From contig JAZBRI010000009.1 of NCBI GenBank assembly GCA_036874045.1, positions 3,534,001-3,598,000 on the forward strand: DNA of 64,000 nt, written 5' to 3'. The position numbers and the translations under genes are program-made. Below, one piece after another: positions 49,227 through 61,130 of this stretch. This DNA is from Cymodocea nodosa. Its lineage: Eukaryota > Streptophyta > Magnoliopsida > Alismatales > Cymodoceaceae. The notes under the pieces were generated by a model. The model searched no databases, was not told the DNA's origin, and saw only the letters and a program-made list of their open reading frames with translations. Every line of letters starts with the position of its first letter. Position 1 is the stretch's first letter.

Positions 49227-50999
49227 TGAAGTAGATTGCAATGGTGTTCTCAGTATCTATACATCAATTGGATGAAGGATCAATAAATTGTCTTGTTGAT
49301 GGATGAGTCACTAATGTGGGCTTTGTATTAGGGATTGATAGATGAGTTAGGAACTTAGGGTTAAATTGTCTTAGCGTGGAATATTGATAGACGAGTTAGG
49401 AACTTAGGGTTAAATTGTCTTAATGTGGAATCTATCTCCAAACATGGAATGAAAATAAAATTACTTTCAATTAAACAATACACCTAGTATATCAAGATAA
49501 ACTTAATTAAAATTATATGTATTAATTTAGAGTATGTGCATTGTTGGAAAGTTAAGATAGTTAAGAAACAGAAAATCAGGAGAGTTAGAGAATGGAAAAT
49601 TAGGAAAGTGATATTAGTAGTTTGTGTCCTTAGAAAGTTAGGAAAGTTGTATATGTAAAATTTTTTTATGAATAACTTAAACATTAATATTATTAACCTT
49701 ATAATAAATCATGAATTATTAATAATTAAACTACAATACATATTTCCACAAAATCTAAGTAATTTGAAATAAAAATTAATAGTGAAAAGTTCTCATATAA
49801 TTTCTTACATTCAAATATTAAAAATGTATCAAAACAAGTTTATCAATTAAGAAATTACAATATTTTGAAAATGACTTAATAATTTTGATTATCTTACGTA
49901 GATTTTATAATTGTTTTATGCATTTGATCTGCTATTATTTTTCTTTATTCTAGAGTGTTACCAATAATATGTATGTCTCATTTTCAATGTCTTGGAACTT
50001 TAATTTCATCATCATTTCTAATTTTTTCTATTTCATTTTGAAAATATTTAAGTAGATTTATTTTATATGTTTTACGAATAAAATTATGGAGTAGAAAATA
50101 AGCTTGAACAATATTAACTTGTGTTATATAAGGAAATGACATATAATCTTGTAAAATTGAGAAATGATATTTTATTACTTTAAATGTGTGTTCAATGATT
50201 GTTTGTAATTGTGAATATTTATAATTGAAAATTTTAATAGCATTACTTGAAAGTTGATTAATATCATACTCATTTAAGTGATATCAAACATCTTGAAATT
50301 TAGTAATAAATTCTAATTGATTTGGTTGACCAACATAAATCAAATAAAAATTTCATGCATACAAAAGTTATGCCAAACCAATTGTTAAATGGTTAAAAAT
50401 AATATTTAAGTGCTTTGATACGGTTGAGATGGTGGAAGAAGAAACAAGATAGATTCAAGCATACATGAATACAAGAATTTTACATGGTTTAGTAGAATAA
50501 CCTACGTCTATGATGGTGCTAGTAAGTTCTCTTCCATTATATTGGAATACATCCATTTAAATAAGGAAAAATCTAAGAAATCAAGCATTCATTACAATAT
50601 TATAAAGATATCCTCTCTATGCATAAGCAATATCCTAATAACTAACAAGACATGTGACAACTTAACAAAACATGTAAGGGTGCCCAAGTAACAACAAACA
50701 TTTTTATTGTTTGGTTGAACTCCATCGGACAATCACATTTGTCTGATGAAGATCAGATTCTTTGATCTTCACATTCAGAGTATTCAGATAAAAGTTTAGA
50801 CTTTCCTGATTTCTCTGATTAACCTTTAAAGCAATCTAATTTCTCTAACAATTCTTCTTGTTTGTTTGCTTATGCATTCATTTTAAGTAAACTCCTCTCT
50901 GGTCTGACTGAATTACTTGTTTGGTTCAACCAAACTCTTTTTCAGTTTGACTGAATTGCCTCTTTAATATGACCATTTATGTGTTTGGTTTGTTTGAAC
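49227..50999. repeat. Duplicated block, copy A (Harbinger remnant plus copia LTR)
   Basis: Matches 59935-62008 in order and orientation, from ATTGCAATGG on the left to TGCATTCATTTTAA near 50990. It differs by a 49-bp tandem duplication here (ATTGATAGAYGAGTTAGGAA at 49334 and 49383), by a SINE present only in copy B, and by small indels. It includes the transposase remnant at 49985-50363 and most of the LTR at 50383-51029. Confidence 0.8.
49985..50363 (-). pseudogene. PIF/Harbinger transposase C-terminal remnant (copy A)
   Basis: The minus strand reads FYLIYVGQPNQLEFITKFQD, YHLNEYDINQLSSNAIKIFN, LQTIIEHTFKVIKYHFSILQ, YFLLHNFIRK, nearly open with a single stop. This is the conserved C-terminal part of Harbinger DDE transposases. 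It is the best preserved of the four such remnants in the window. Confidence 0.75.
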
Positions 51000-51920
51000 C
51001 TTTAACTTTGGTAGTCTCCACACTTAACAATCTTCTACTTGGAGATTGACGGTTAGCTTAGTTGTTACCTTATGTAGATCTTTTGTAAAGCTTATGGATA
51101 TTACCAATACTATCTTCTTCTTTAAGTACCTTAAAGGCCAACTAAAGCTACATACAACTCTAGCTTTTGAGTGGTTACAATCTTCATTAGCATGTTTATT
51201 GCATTTTTTGTGTATGTAATCTTCTACATAGATAGTGTACCATCTTCAGCTAACTACCTGATGAAGTGGTACTTCCTCTTAACACTCCAGCTATCATAGG
51301 ACAAAATGTTGTTGATTTGTTCTTTTTCTAGCAACATAAGTAGGTTCTTTAACCAAATTAACTCCTTTACAACTTTTGCTACTACCATGTATTATACCTC
51401 TATAGTGGAAAGAGTTGCATTTTTTTTGCAATTTAGAGCACCAACTAATTGCAATTCTTTTAAGAGTAAATGCATAGCCTATTATACTCTTACTCTCGTC
51501 TTTGTCTCCACTTAGATCTTCATCTCCACTTAGATCAACATTACAATAGCTTTGTAGTATTACCTACCTCCTTTTAAAGCATAAATGTATGTTTACAGAC
51601 CCTTTCAAATACCTAAGAATCCCTTTCATTGCTTCCTAATGATCGTTGCCTAGATTTGATATGAATCTATTAACTACTACTATATAAGTAATATTTAGTG
51701 TTGTGCATACCATTATACACATCATACTTTTGACAATTGAAACATATGGTATGACAGACATTTCATATTTCTTCTCTTCACTCTTAGAAGATCGCTTCTT
51801 GGTTAACTTCAAGTCACTTCCTAAAGGAATGTCTTTGGGCTTCTATGTTGAATTTGGCTAACACCTTTTTTATGTACTTTTCTTGAGATAACAATAATAT
51901 TCCTGTTAATGTGTATATGA
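50383..51920 (-). mobile_element. Ty1/copia remnant: 3' LTR and RNase H/RT end
   Basis: The LTR at about 50383-51029 is bounded by TGTTAAATGG and CACTTAACA, next to a purine tract on the minus strand (AAGTAGAAGAT). To its right the minus strand carries broken copia pol: AELYMVVAKVVKELIWLKNL-like RNase H text (about 51440-51370), RYLKGS (about 51610), and the end of RT. The upstream part is cut off where the next copia LTR starts at 51921. Confidence 0.6.
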
Positions 51921-54900
51921 TGTTATGTCATGTCTTTTGGATCCATTTAGAATATAAATAGATACCCATTTATATTGTAAGGGTATATATACCCTCTTTT
52001 AACCTATTTTGTGGCATTGAATCACAATTCTCTCCTTCTTCTCAACTTGGTATTAGAGTTAAGTTAAAAAAAACTCAAATCAATGTTTTCTTCTCAGTCA
52101 GCCTCGTCGACCTTCCTTTCCTTTCTCAATTGCAAGGCTATGACCAGTGATTTCTCCTCTTCCTTAATCAACGGCTCGCTGGCCTTCCTTTCCCTTCCAT
52201 AGTCGATGTCACACAGTCAATGTTGATCAACAACTTTTTGTTTTTGATGATGCATGGCTAATAGTGTGGTTGACTAGATTCTATTGCCAGTCTCCTTCTG
52301 GCCAGTGTCAAATTGCAGGAGGAGGTTTCCATTTCACATCATCAATCTCATCCCTCCGTGTTGGAGTCAAGCCACAAGAGGAGGCCTTTATTGCATTCAT
52401 CGTGTTTGTCCTCTGTGGTGCTTTGCGTGCCTCGTGTTTGTTGCATCCATCCTTTGTAGTGATGTATGTGTTGCAATCACCACACTCTAGCATCTGAAGT
52501 TTGCCTTCAAGTTCTCTACAGTCTTCCTCACCTGTCGTTTACACAGGAACTTCCAGATCAAAAGTTTTAGTCCTTAAGTTTGTTTGTCATGTACAATGAC
52601 TTCCTCTTCCTCATTTGGAAGCTTTAATCGTGGTGATGATTGTTTAGAATGAAATTATGCATAATATTAGTAGTTAATAAATGGTTAATGACATAATATT
52701 TAGCTTATCAGATGAGAATTAAGTCATTATGCTATATTTACACAATTATAAGACTTAATTGAAGAATATGCATAATTTAAAGGAATTAGTGTCAATTAAA
52801 GTATCATTTATGAATGATTGAAAATTACTTCTGTTGCATATTATTAAATGTTGTATACATATTGCTTTATTAAACTATAGAATTGGACAAGTTCGTTGAG
52901 TTAGTAGTTAAGTCAATGGAGTAAGTCTGTTGAGTTACGATAGTTCTACAGACCAGTTATTATCTAATGTGCATCTGTGAGTAGTTTGTAAAAAATGCAT
53001 AGGAAAATTATGTTTCATGATTTACGCCCATGATCTCTATTGTAAAACGAAAGAGCAATTATAGTTGTTGATATGTAGTAAAGAAAAATCCAACTAGTTA
53101 TTCTGATGGCAATAATTATTATGAAAGAGAAATATAAAAGGATTGAAAGAAATTGAAAGAGTAGGGGAGAGATTGTTGCGTTTACTGCAAAAAAATGTTG
53201 GACATTTCTTGAGATATCTCCCATCGCTACCTACCATTTATTGGAGGTCTGTGAGGATAATTTTCAAAGTTAGATTGATTTTAAGCGAAAATTGTGATGA
53301 CTGACAATCATTGCGAAGGAGTGATGGTGTCATAGGAATGAAATGCTTTTTTATCAAGTATTGAATCATCTCTTAAGAGGCATGTAAAACTTTTAACTTT
53401 AGTTTTGGGTTAATACCGTTTTGCTAAAGAAGAGATCATCTTACAAAAGTTTAGGTTCATAATTCAATAAGGAGAGGAGCATTTGATAGTAAATAGTTAA
53501 GTTTTCAGAGGTGTAACCATGTCGTAAGTAGTGTCAGAAGTCTTTTATTTTTAATAGAGAATTTACCATTCATAAATCATCCACCTTAAGGAACATATAT
53601 GTTTACATTTACATCACTGTATTTATTATGTTTTGTGGTTGTATTGTTTGTGTTTGTATTGTTTGTTAATAATTGTTAAATGTTGTGTGCTTATTTTATT
53701 TTAGTCAATATAACATCGTATGATTTTATTTTGAAACCAGTTAATTTAAATCTCTAAGATCGGGCTTAACTTGTTTATCATTTGAAGTATTTGAATGCTA
53801 AAATTACTTAGTGTTAAATCTAAATATAAGTAGCATTTAGAAAGCGTAAGAGTGTTGTTTGCATTCTTTGAGATCGTCCAATGGATGATTGTATTTCTGT
53901 GCAACCAACAGTAGTAAGAGTAAGTTATCAAATTGCTTGTTGAGTTAAGTAGTAGCTCAACGAAGGTAGTCCATTGAGTTATCTATAATTTAACGAACTT
54001 AGTTCGTTGAGTTAAGTAATAATTCAATGGAGTGAGAGGTTTAGTTAGTAAACACTACATTCTGTTTATAGCAATTTAGAATTTAATTTCAATCACTCAT
54101 TGTGGATTTGACCTGTTGTATACTTTTTACAACTGACGCTGTGCACTTGCAGTAAATTAAATGAATAGATTTACTGAATTTAAATCTTGTTCGGGAATTG
54201 CTTGTTTACTTATAAAAATTATGTTTAAGCCAACAAGACAGTGATCTCGTGATTTGAAGCTTTTCGGGCATTTTTGAGAAGCTTAATGAATCAAATTACT
54301 TACTCTAGGCCTAAAGCTTTGAGAGGATTGTCATTACTCATTGTTAGGAATGCCATCTTTTTCTTCTTCTACTTGATGTTAAAGATGTTGAATATAAGGA
54401 TTGATATATTGATTATGTTGGTATCAACTCATAGATGTTGACTAGTATGGAGCCTCATGTTGCTTGTGGTGTTTCCATGATAAAAATTGCCAAAGAGATT
54501 TAGAACAGTTTATGTCAAACTTATGGTCATGATAAAAATATTTTAAAGATTTTTTAGGTGTATAAATACTTGCTTAAAATCAAGTAAGAAGACAAGACAC
54601 ATCAGGAGCATTATAGCTTGTTTAGAGGATTGATAAATAAGTTGAATATTTATCAAACTCCCACTTCTGGTATTGCCACTTTTCAGTGTTATCGTGAAGA
54701 ATTTGTAGTTATGTTTTAGTTTGTTAGTATCAATCTAGAGGTTGCTTCATAGATTTATGGAGATGTTTTAGGAGTTGACACGATGCCTAATTTAGTAGGG
54801 ACTTTTGCTAAGGTGATGCGTGTTTCCACTTTAGCCCCTCAAACATTGATTTCATCAATTATAAACAATAAGGTTGTTTCTATGTTTAGTCATAAATATT

Positions 54901-56105
54901 ACATTATGTTTATTGATGATTATTCTCGATTATCTTAGGTGTATCTGTTGAAGGATCATTACAGTGTTCTTGATGTATTCAAACATTTTCATGTTGAGAT
55001 ACAAAATTAGTTTTTTGTTTGTCTAAAAATTTTGTGTATTGATAATACACTTGAACTTGTACAAACAGATTTTTAGTCTATTTGTTCTTCATTAAATATT
55101 ATTCATTAGACCACGTGCCTTTACACATCTCAACAAAATGAAGTTATTGAATGCAAACATCGTTATATTCTTGATGTTGTTTGTACTCTTATGTTGTAGA
55201 TGCATGTTTCAAAATTTTTTTAGTTTGATACTATTTTCACTGCTATTTATGTAATCAACTGTATGTCATTTACACCTTTCGGAAGAGCAATCCCTCTTCA
55301 TCGCTTGTATCCTAAAGAAGACTTGCTTCCTATTGCCCTTAAGGTATTTTATGTTGCCTTTGTTTAGGATCATTCTCCTAATCTTGATAAATTGTTTCCT
55401 TATGCTATGAAATGTGTTTTTATGAGATATTTTTATACTCAAAAAGGATATCATCTCTATCATCTACTTACAAATATTTTACCTCTATAGATGTTATCTT
55501 TTTTGAGTATCAATCCTATTTTATCAATAATGAAAGGTCATCTCATTCTACCTCTTTTGAGGAGCAATATTCTTCGTGTCTTCTCACATTTGTTGAGGTT
55601 TTGTGTGACTAGCGTTCCTTTGTCACACCTTTTGAAGATACCATTGTGCAAGACAATACTAGTTAGCAACCATTGAAGGTATATTATCGTCAACCATGTA
55701 CTCTATCTACTACTCTTGTGTAATATCTAGTCCTAAAAGCAAGCTTGATTCCTCATTCACTATTGCTAGTCATCCTACTCAAGATGATCTTCCTATTGCA
55801 TTAAGGAAAGGTACCTACTCATACACTCAACATCCATTATTTGGTATTGTTTTCTATATTTGTCTTGATCCTATATTCTGTCACTTTGCCTTAGCTATTT
55901 CTTTAGAATCATTACTTACAAATTATTAAGAATCAATTCAATTCTCATTCTAGAAGGCAACTATAGATGAGAAAATGAATGCTCTTTTATCTCGTGGTAC
56001 TAGGAACTTTGTTCTCTATCTTGAAGGTGCCAATGTAGTTTCTTATAGATAGTCTATATTATCAAATGTTACCCTAATGATGGTATTGTTATTAATTGAT
56101 TCAAC
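51921..56105 (+). mobile_element. Ty1/copia element with short LTR, decayed
   Basis: A short LTR (51921-52044, TGTTATGTCATG to CTTCTCA) with an internal TATAAATA is followed by the primer-binding site TTGGTATTAGAG (52047). An ATG gag start comes at about 52084 (MFSSQSASSTF). gag resumes at about 54480 with TYGHDKNILKIF, EHYSLFRGLINKLNIYQTP and FAKVMRVST. Integrase follows (MFIDDYSR at 54905, YTSQQNEVIE at 55125, HSPNLDKLFPYAMKCVF at 55370-55420, TQKGYHLY at 55440). Then comes the linker to RT (LPIALRKGTYSYTQHP at about 55790). RT is missing beyond 56105. There are many stops. Short LTRs suggest an Ale-like lineage, which is an inference. Confidence 0.75.
52630..54290. mobile_element. Unidentified insertion in the copia gag
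   Basis: The gag homology stops near 52630 and restarts near 54300, leaving 1.66 kb of AT-rich non-coding DNA. Both flanking parts contain related motifs: GTTCGTTGAGTTA at 52889 and 54000, and TTAAGTCAATGGAGT / AATTCAATGGAGT shortly after each. These may be remnants of terminal repeats of a non-autonomous LTR element. No target duplication was established. Confidence 0.4.
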
Positions 56106-56169
56106 GTTTATTCTATTTTTAATAAAATTATTGAAGGATATTTAAGGAAGACTTGGATATTGAAGGAAG

Positions 56170-57074
56170 TGTTGAACTTGAAATGGATCATTTAGTTAAC
56201 CTTCTATAGCACGATATTGAAACACTCAGCTTTAAACTCATTGAAGCTAGGAGTGAAGAGTTGATGAAGAAATAATACAGAGAAGAAACAAGATTTACGT
56301 AGTTCAGCAACAGTCTACGTCTACGGAAAGTTGAAGGTTCCTTTATGAGCTTCGACACAATAACTGTAATGTTTTACAACATCATAAATGTTTATATATT
56401 AACCAACTTAGGGTTTATAAACCTTTAATTACATAGAAGCCATTACAGTAGAGAAATAATGCTTCGGAGAAGAGATTCTTAATTTTGGAGTCTTATCTTC
56501 TTATCTTTTCGAAATCTGCAACATTTCAGATAGTTATAGACTTAACTATTCGAAGAGAAACTTCTTTCTGAATGGGTGGTACTGTAGCAGGCTAACTGTC
56601 CAAAAAGATTCGGTATTTCAGATAGTTACAGACTTAACTATTCGAAAAGTCACTTCTCTCTCTCTGTCCTTTCGGAAGGTTCTGCTAATAACTCTCTGAA
56701 AATTGCATGTCTTTCGGATAGTTATATCTTAACTATCCGAAAACTTACTTAAGTGTCTCTTTAGGCATTTCAGAAGGTTTTGCTGATAACCTTCCGAAAA
56801 CTTATGAATTTCGGATAGTTACTGGTTAACTATTTGAAGATCTACTTAAGTCACTTCTTTTTGGATACTTGGCTTCTTAACTATCTGAAGATCCACTTAA
56901 GTGTCTGACTTTCGGATAGTTAACTCAAAGCTTCTGACTGAACCTTTATTTTCGGATACTTAGGTTTGCAACCTACCGAAAATATAAAATTGTTGGATAC
57001 TTACTGTTAACAAGCTTCCGATTGAACCTGGACTTCTTATGACATACTCCACACCTGTACTACTTGCCCTAACA
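56170..57074 (-). mobile_element. LTR of a minus-strand Ty1/copia element
   Basis: It begins TGTTGAACTTG and ends CTTGCCCTAACA, a TGTT..AACA pair. It is followed on the right by a minus-strand polypurine tract (AAGTAGGAGAT), which fixes it as the 3' LTR of the pol remnant at 57075-59930. The interior is unusual, with alternating TTCGGATAGTTA and TAACTATCCGAA blocks between about 56520 and 56990. Confidence 0.75.
56712..56742. repeat. Perfect 13-bp-arm hairpin in the copia LTR
   Basis: TTTCGGATAGTTA (56712-56724), loop TATCT, TAACTATCCGAAA (56730-56742). Imperfect copies lie on both sides in the same LTR, for example near 56526, 56620, 56815 and 56920. Confidence 0.85.
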
Positions 57075-59930
57075 ATCTCCTACTTCGAATTTAACACAAT
57101 GATCGAAAGAAAAATCAATCTCTACACTTGACTTACAGATTATTGCAACAGCTGCTTAAATAATCATCAACTCTTCATCTCCTTCTTCTTTTCAATTTTT
57201 CAGGAGACCAATTAAGGCCATATAGAGCCTTAATTTCTGCAGATTCAGAACTTTGGTTAGCATATCTGCTGTATTTTCAGATCCAGCAATCTTCCGCAGA
57301 TCTAACCTGTTCTACTTTATCTCTTCTCTTATGAAACGAAATCTCATTATTATTTGCTTGGACCTTGAATGAAATTTTGGATTCTCAGCTAAATAAATTG
57401 TACTTTGATTGTCACAGAACAGAATGCTTTTGTTTTGTTTGTACTCTAATTCGGCTAGTACATTCTCTAACCAGATTCTTTCTTTAGCTACCTCTGCTAC
57501 TGCAACATATTCAGCTTCTGTGGTTGAGAGTACAACAATACTTTGCAACTTGGATCTCCAGCTAATTGCAGTATTTCTTATGCAGAAAACATAACCTGAA
57601 ATACTTCTGCTTTTATCCAACTCTCTTCCTAAATCAGCATCATAGTAGCCAATCAATTCAACTGGTCATTTTTTGAAATTCAGATCTACATCTAGGGAAT
57701 ATCTGAGATATCTGAGTATCTACAGTATTGCAGACCAATGCTTAGCTCTTGGTTCTGCCATATCTCTACTGACCACTCTCATTGTATGAGATATATCAGG
57801 TCTTGTGCATATCATGACATACATTAAACTTCTCACTACTGAAGTATATGATATTCTGGACATTCTTGTCCTTTCTTCTTCAGTCTTAGCTGATTGATAT
57901 TTAGACAACTTGAAGTAGGGTCCGAGAGGTAGTTCAGTCTTCCTTTCATTTGAGATATTAAATCTCTTTAGTACCTTTTCTAGATACTTCTTCTGATTTA
58001 ATCTCAAAGTGTCTGTCACTCTATCTCGGATAATTTTCATACCTAAGATTTTCTTGACTTCTCCTATATCCTTCATGTCAAATTCTTTTGACAGTTGTCT
58101 CTTCAATTACTTAATTTGTTCCATACTAGAACAAGCAATTAACATATTATCTACATAAATCAGTAGAATAATAAAACAATCATTTAGTAGTTTTATGTAG
58201 CAGCAATAGTCTGTATCACATCTTTTGAAGCTTAGGGTATAGATAAATGTATCAAATTTCTTGTACCATTGTCGTGGTGCTTGCTTCAAACCATACAGAT
58301 TTTTCAGCAATCTACAAACTGTCTTTCTTTTCTTACCAATAACTGCAAATCTTTTTGGTTGCATCATGTAAAGTTCTTCTTGTAAGTCACCATATAGGAA
58401 TGCTGTCTTTACATCCATTTGCTCCAAGAGTAAATTTTCTACAGCAACAATGTTTAAGACTATTCTAATAGTATTCATCTTCACAACAGGAGAGAATATT
58501 TCTATATAGTTTATATCTTGAATTTACTGAAAACCCTTGACGACAAGTCTAGCTTTATATTTTTTGCTGTCATCTGGTTGTTCTTTCATCCTGAACACCC
58601 ACTTGTTTCTTAGGATTTTCTTTTCTTCTGGCAAAGAAGTTAGCTCATAAGTATTATTTTTCTCTAGGGATCTCATTTCTTTTTTCATTGCTAACTCCTA
58701 TTTGTGTGCATCACTTTCACAGATTGCTTCCTGATATGTTTCAGGTTCACCATCATTCGTCAATAATAGATAATTGAATGATGTTACATACCTTTTTGGT
58801 TGTTTGGAAACCCTTCTAGACCTTCTAAGTTGTCTAGTAACAACTTCATCTTCTTGATTATCTAGATGTTCTTGATGTTCAGCCTTTGGAAGTTGAATTT
58901 CTTCTACAGGTTCCTTCTGAGGTTGTTTAATATCATTATCTAGATTGATTTCAGTAGTACTTCCAGATTGAAGCTCTGACTGCTGTTCATCTCCACTTTC
59001 TCTGTACTTAAACATCTTGGATTCAATGAATATGACATCTTTTGCATGAATTATTTTCTTGGTTTCTTCTATCCAGAATTTGTAACCAAAATAATCCTTA
59101 CCATAGCCAATGAAATAATATTTTTGTGATTTTGAATCCAACTTGTCTCTTTTGTCACTATTCAAGTGGACAAATGACTTGGATCCAAAGACTTTCAAGT
59201 GAGCATAGTTGACATCTTTCTCTGTTCACAACTCTTTAGGGTTCTTAAGTCTCATTGGGACAGATGATCCTCTATTTATTAGATAGGCAGCTGTATTAAC
59301 AGCTTCTGCCTAGAATGTTTTGGGAAAACCTACATGTAGTCTCATGTATCTTGCTCGTTCATTCAAGGTCCTGTTCATCCTTTCAGCAACTCCATTTTGT
59401 TGTGGAGTTCCAGCTACAGTCTTCTGTCTTCTAATCCCTTGCTTCTCACAGTAAACTTTAAATTCATGGCTATCATATTTTCCTTCATTATCTGACTTGA
59501 TGGATTTGATTTTTCTTCCACTCTGATTTTCCACTTCTGCCTTTTATTTCTTGAAGACTTGGAAAATTTTAGACTTCTGTTTTAGAAAATAAACCCATAC
59601 CTTCCTTATATTGTCATCAATGAAGGTGACATAATAAAGAGCACCTCCTAAAGAACTGATAGGAGCAAGCCCCCACACATCCGTGTGAACTAGCTTAATA
59701 TCTGTGACTTAAGATCATGAGGATTTCTGGTAAAGTTGACTTTCTTTTACTTTCCCTCAATGCAGTCTTCATATATCCTTAAATTGACATTCTTCAGCTT
59801 AAGGATTTTCCCTTCTGCCACTAAAACTTTCAGTCCATTCTCATTGAGATGTCTCAATTTTTTATGTCATAAGTCAGTGTCTTCAGTAACACTGACTGCT
59901 GCAATAGTCATCTTGATCTAATGTTAAATA
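57075..59930 (-). pseudogene. Ty1/copia pol pseudogene (integrase, RT, RNase H)
   Basis: Read on the minus strand from 59930: pre-integrase HKKLRHLNENGLKVLVAEGK, and integrase core with SDNEGKYDSHEF and QQNGVAERMNRTLNERAR (59310-59534). Next are the integrase C-terminal region VFGSKSFVHLNSDKRDKLDS (59198-58698) and RT with MDVKTAFLYGDLQEELYM and YGLKQAPRQWYKKF (58484-58107). The catalytic box reads YVDN in place of YVDD. Then come MKIIRD (58106-57720) and RNase H with STTEAEYVAVAE and CDNQST (57656-57312). There are several in-frame stops and gaps. gag and the 5' LTR are absent, and the element is cut at about 59930 where duplicated block B begins. Confidence 0.85.
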
Positions 59931-60611
59931 TAAAATTGCAATGGTATTCTCATTATTCATACATCAATTGGATGAAGGATCAATAAATTATCTTATTGAT
60001 GGATGAGTCACTAATGTGGGATTTGTATTAGAGATTGATAGATGAGTTAGGAACTTAGGGTTAAATTCTCTTAATGTTGGAATCTATCTCTAAACATGCA
60101 ATGAAAATAAAATTACTTTCAATTAAACAATATACCTAGTATATCAAGATAAACTTAATTAAAATTATCTATATTTACTTAGAGTTTGTTTGTGTACTAT
60201 CGAAAAGTTAAGATGGTCAAGAAACAAAAAGTTTGGAGAGTCATGGAATAGAAAGATAAGATAGTTAGTAAATAGAAAATTAGGAAAGTGATATTAGTAG
60301 TTGTTTGTGACATCAAAAAGTTAGGAAAGTTGTATAAGTAAAATTTTTTCATGAATAACTTAAAACATTAATATTATTAACCTTATAATAAATCATGAAT
60401 TATTTAATCGTTAAACTAAAATACATATTTCTACAAAATCTAAGTAATTTGAAATAAAAATTAATATTGAAAAAATTCTCATATAATTTCATACATTCAA
60501 ATATTAAAAATGTATCAAAATAAGTTTATCAATTAAGAAATTACAATATTTTAAAAATGACTTAATAATTTTGATTATCTCACATAGATTTTATAATTAT
60601 TTCATGCATTT

Positions 60612-61027
60612 TTTATTTTTTTATTTTAAGGGTCCTCCTAGACACTCAAACAACCTAATGAACACTAGGAGCATCCTTAGAGATGATAGAAGGTGAACCT
60701 TCATGGACACTCAAACAGCCTGGTATACATCAGGAGTATCTATAGAGGTGATAACATGTGAGTCTCAATGGACACTCAAACGGCCTGGTATACACCAAGA
60801 GTATCTAAGGAGACGCGAGCTTGTAAGGGGCCTTGCTAGGCCTACTTTGGTAGGTAATGCACACAGCTACAACTTGCCAATGCTTAAGTAGAGCCAACAC
60901 TACTGCCCATAGGTACTGTACGAGAACTTCCCAAGTGATCACCCATCTTGGTTCTGCTCCCACCCAAACACAATTAACTCCAGTATTCTTATAGGAGTCA
61001 GTACTTGGTAGTAGGTGTAAATGCACC
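60612..61027 (-). mobile_element. 5S-rRNA-derived SINE with 15-bp target-site duplication
   Basis: The element reads on the minus strand from 61027. Its first ~115 bases (to about 60912) align throughout with plant 5S rRNA. The A-box-like GAGTTAATTGTGTTTGGG lies at 60980-60963 and the C-box-like GATGGGTGATCACTTGGGAA and following GTTCTC at 60946-60922, at the 5S spacing. These are the internal RNA polymerase III promoter elements. A ~300-bp body follows, ending in an A-rich tail (AAAATAAAAAAATAAAAAA, complement of about 60611-60628). TTATTTCATGCATTT flanks both ends (60597-60611 and 61028-61042). The paralogous block has no insertion at about 49911-49925. A 5S head, A tail and long target duplication together indicate LINE-mobilised insertion of a 5S-headed SINE. 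A Cassandra-type LTR also contains 5S sequence but would have about 5-bp duplications and no A tail. Confidence 0.82.
60641..60810 (-). repeat. 65-bp tandem repeat in the SINE body, 2.6 copies
   Basis: GACACTCAAA starts units at 60641, 60706 and 60771, exactly 65 bp apart. The units share the pattern GACACTCAAACRRCCTRRTR and a following AGGAGYATC. They lie between the 5S-like head and the A-rich tail. Confidence 0.85.
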
Positions 61028-61130
61028 TTATTTCATGCATTTGATGTGCTATTATTTTTCTTTGTTCTAGAGTGTTACCAATAATATGTATGTCTTGGAA
61101 CTTTAATTTCATCATCGTCTCTAATTTTTT

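Noticed and set aside
60805..61026. A 73-codon minus-strand frame
   Set aside because: It is a translation of the 5S-like head and body of the SINE, so not a protein gene.
60912..61027. A functional 5S rRNA gene
   Set aside because: Too many substitutions relative to 5S, single copy, no T-run terminator directly after the 5S part, and it continues into an A-tailed element with target duplications.
60612..61027. A Cassandra solo LTR
   Set aside because: Cassandra LTRs contain 5S sequence, but this element starts at the 5S 5' end, has an A-rich tail and 15-bp duplications, and lacks LTR-type TG..CA ends with about 5-bp duplications. Kept as the main alternative to test.
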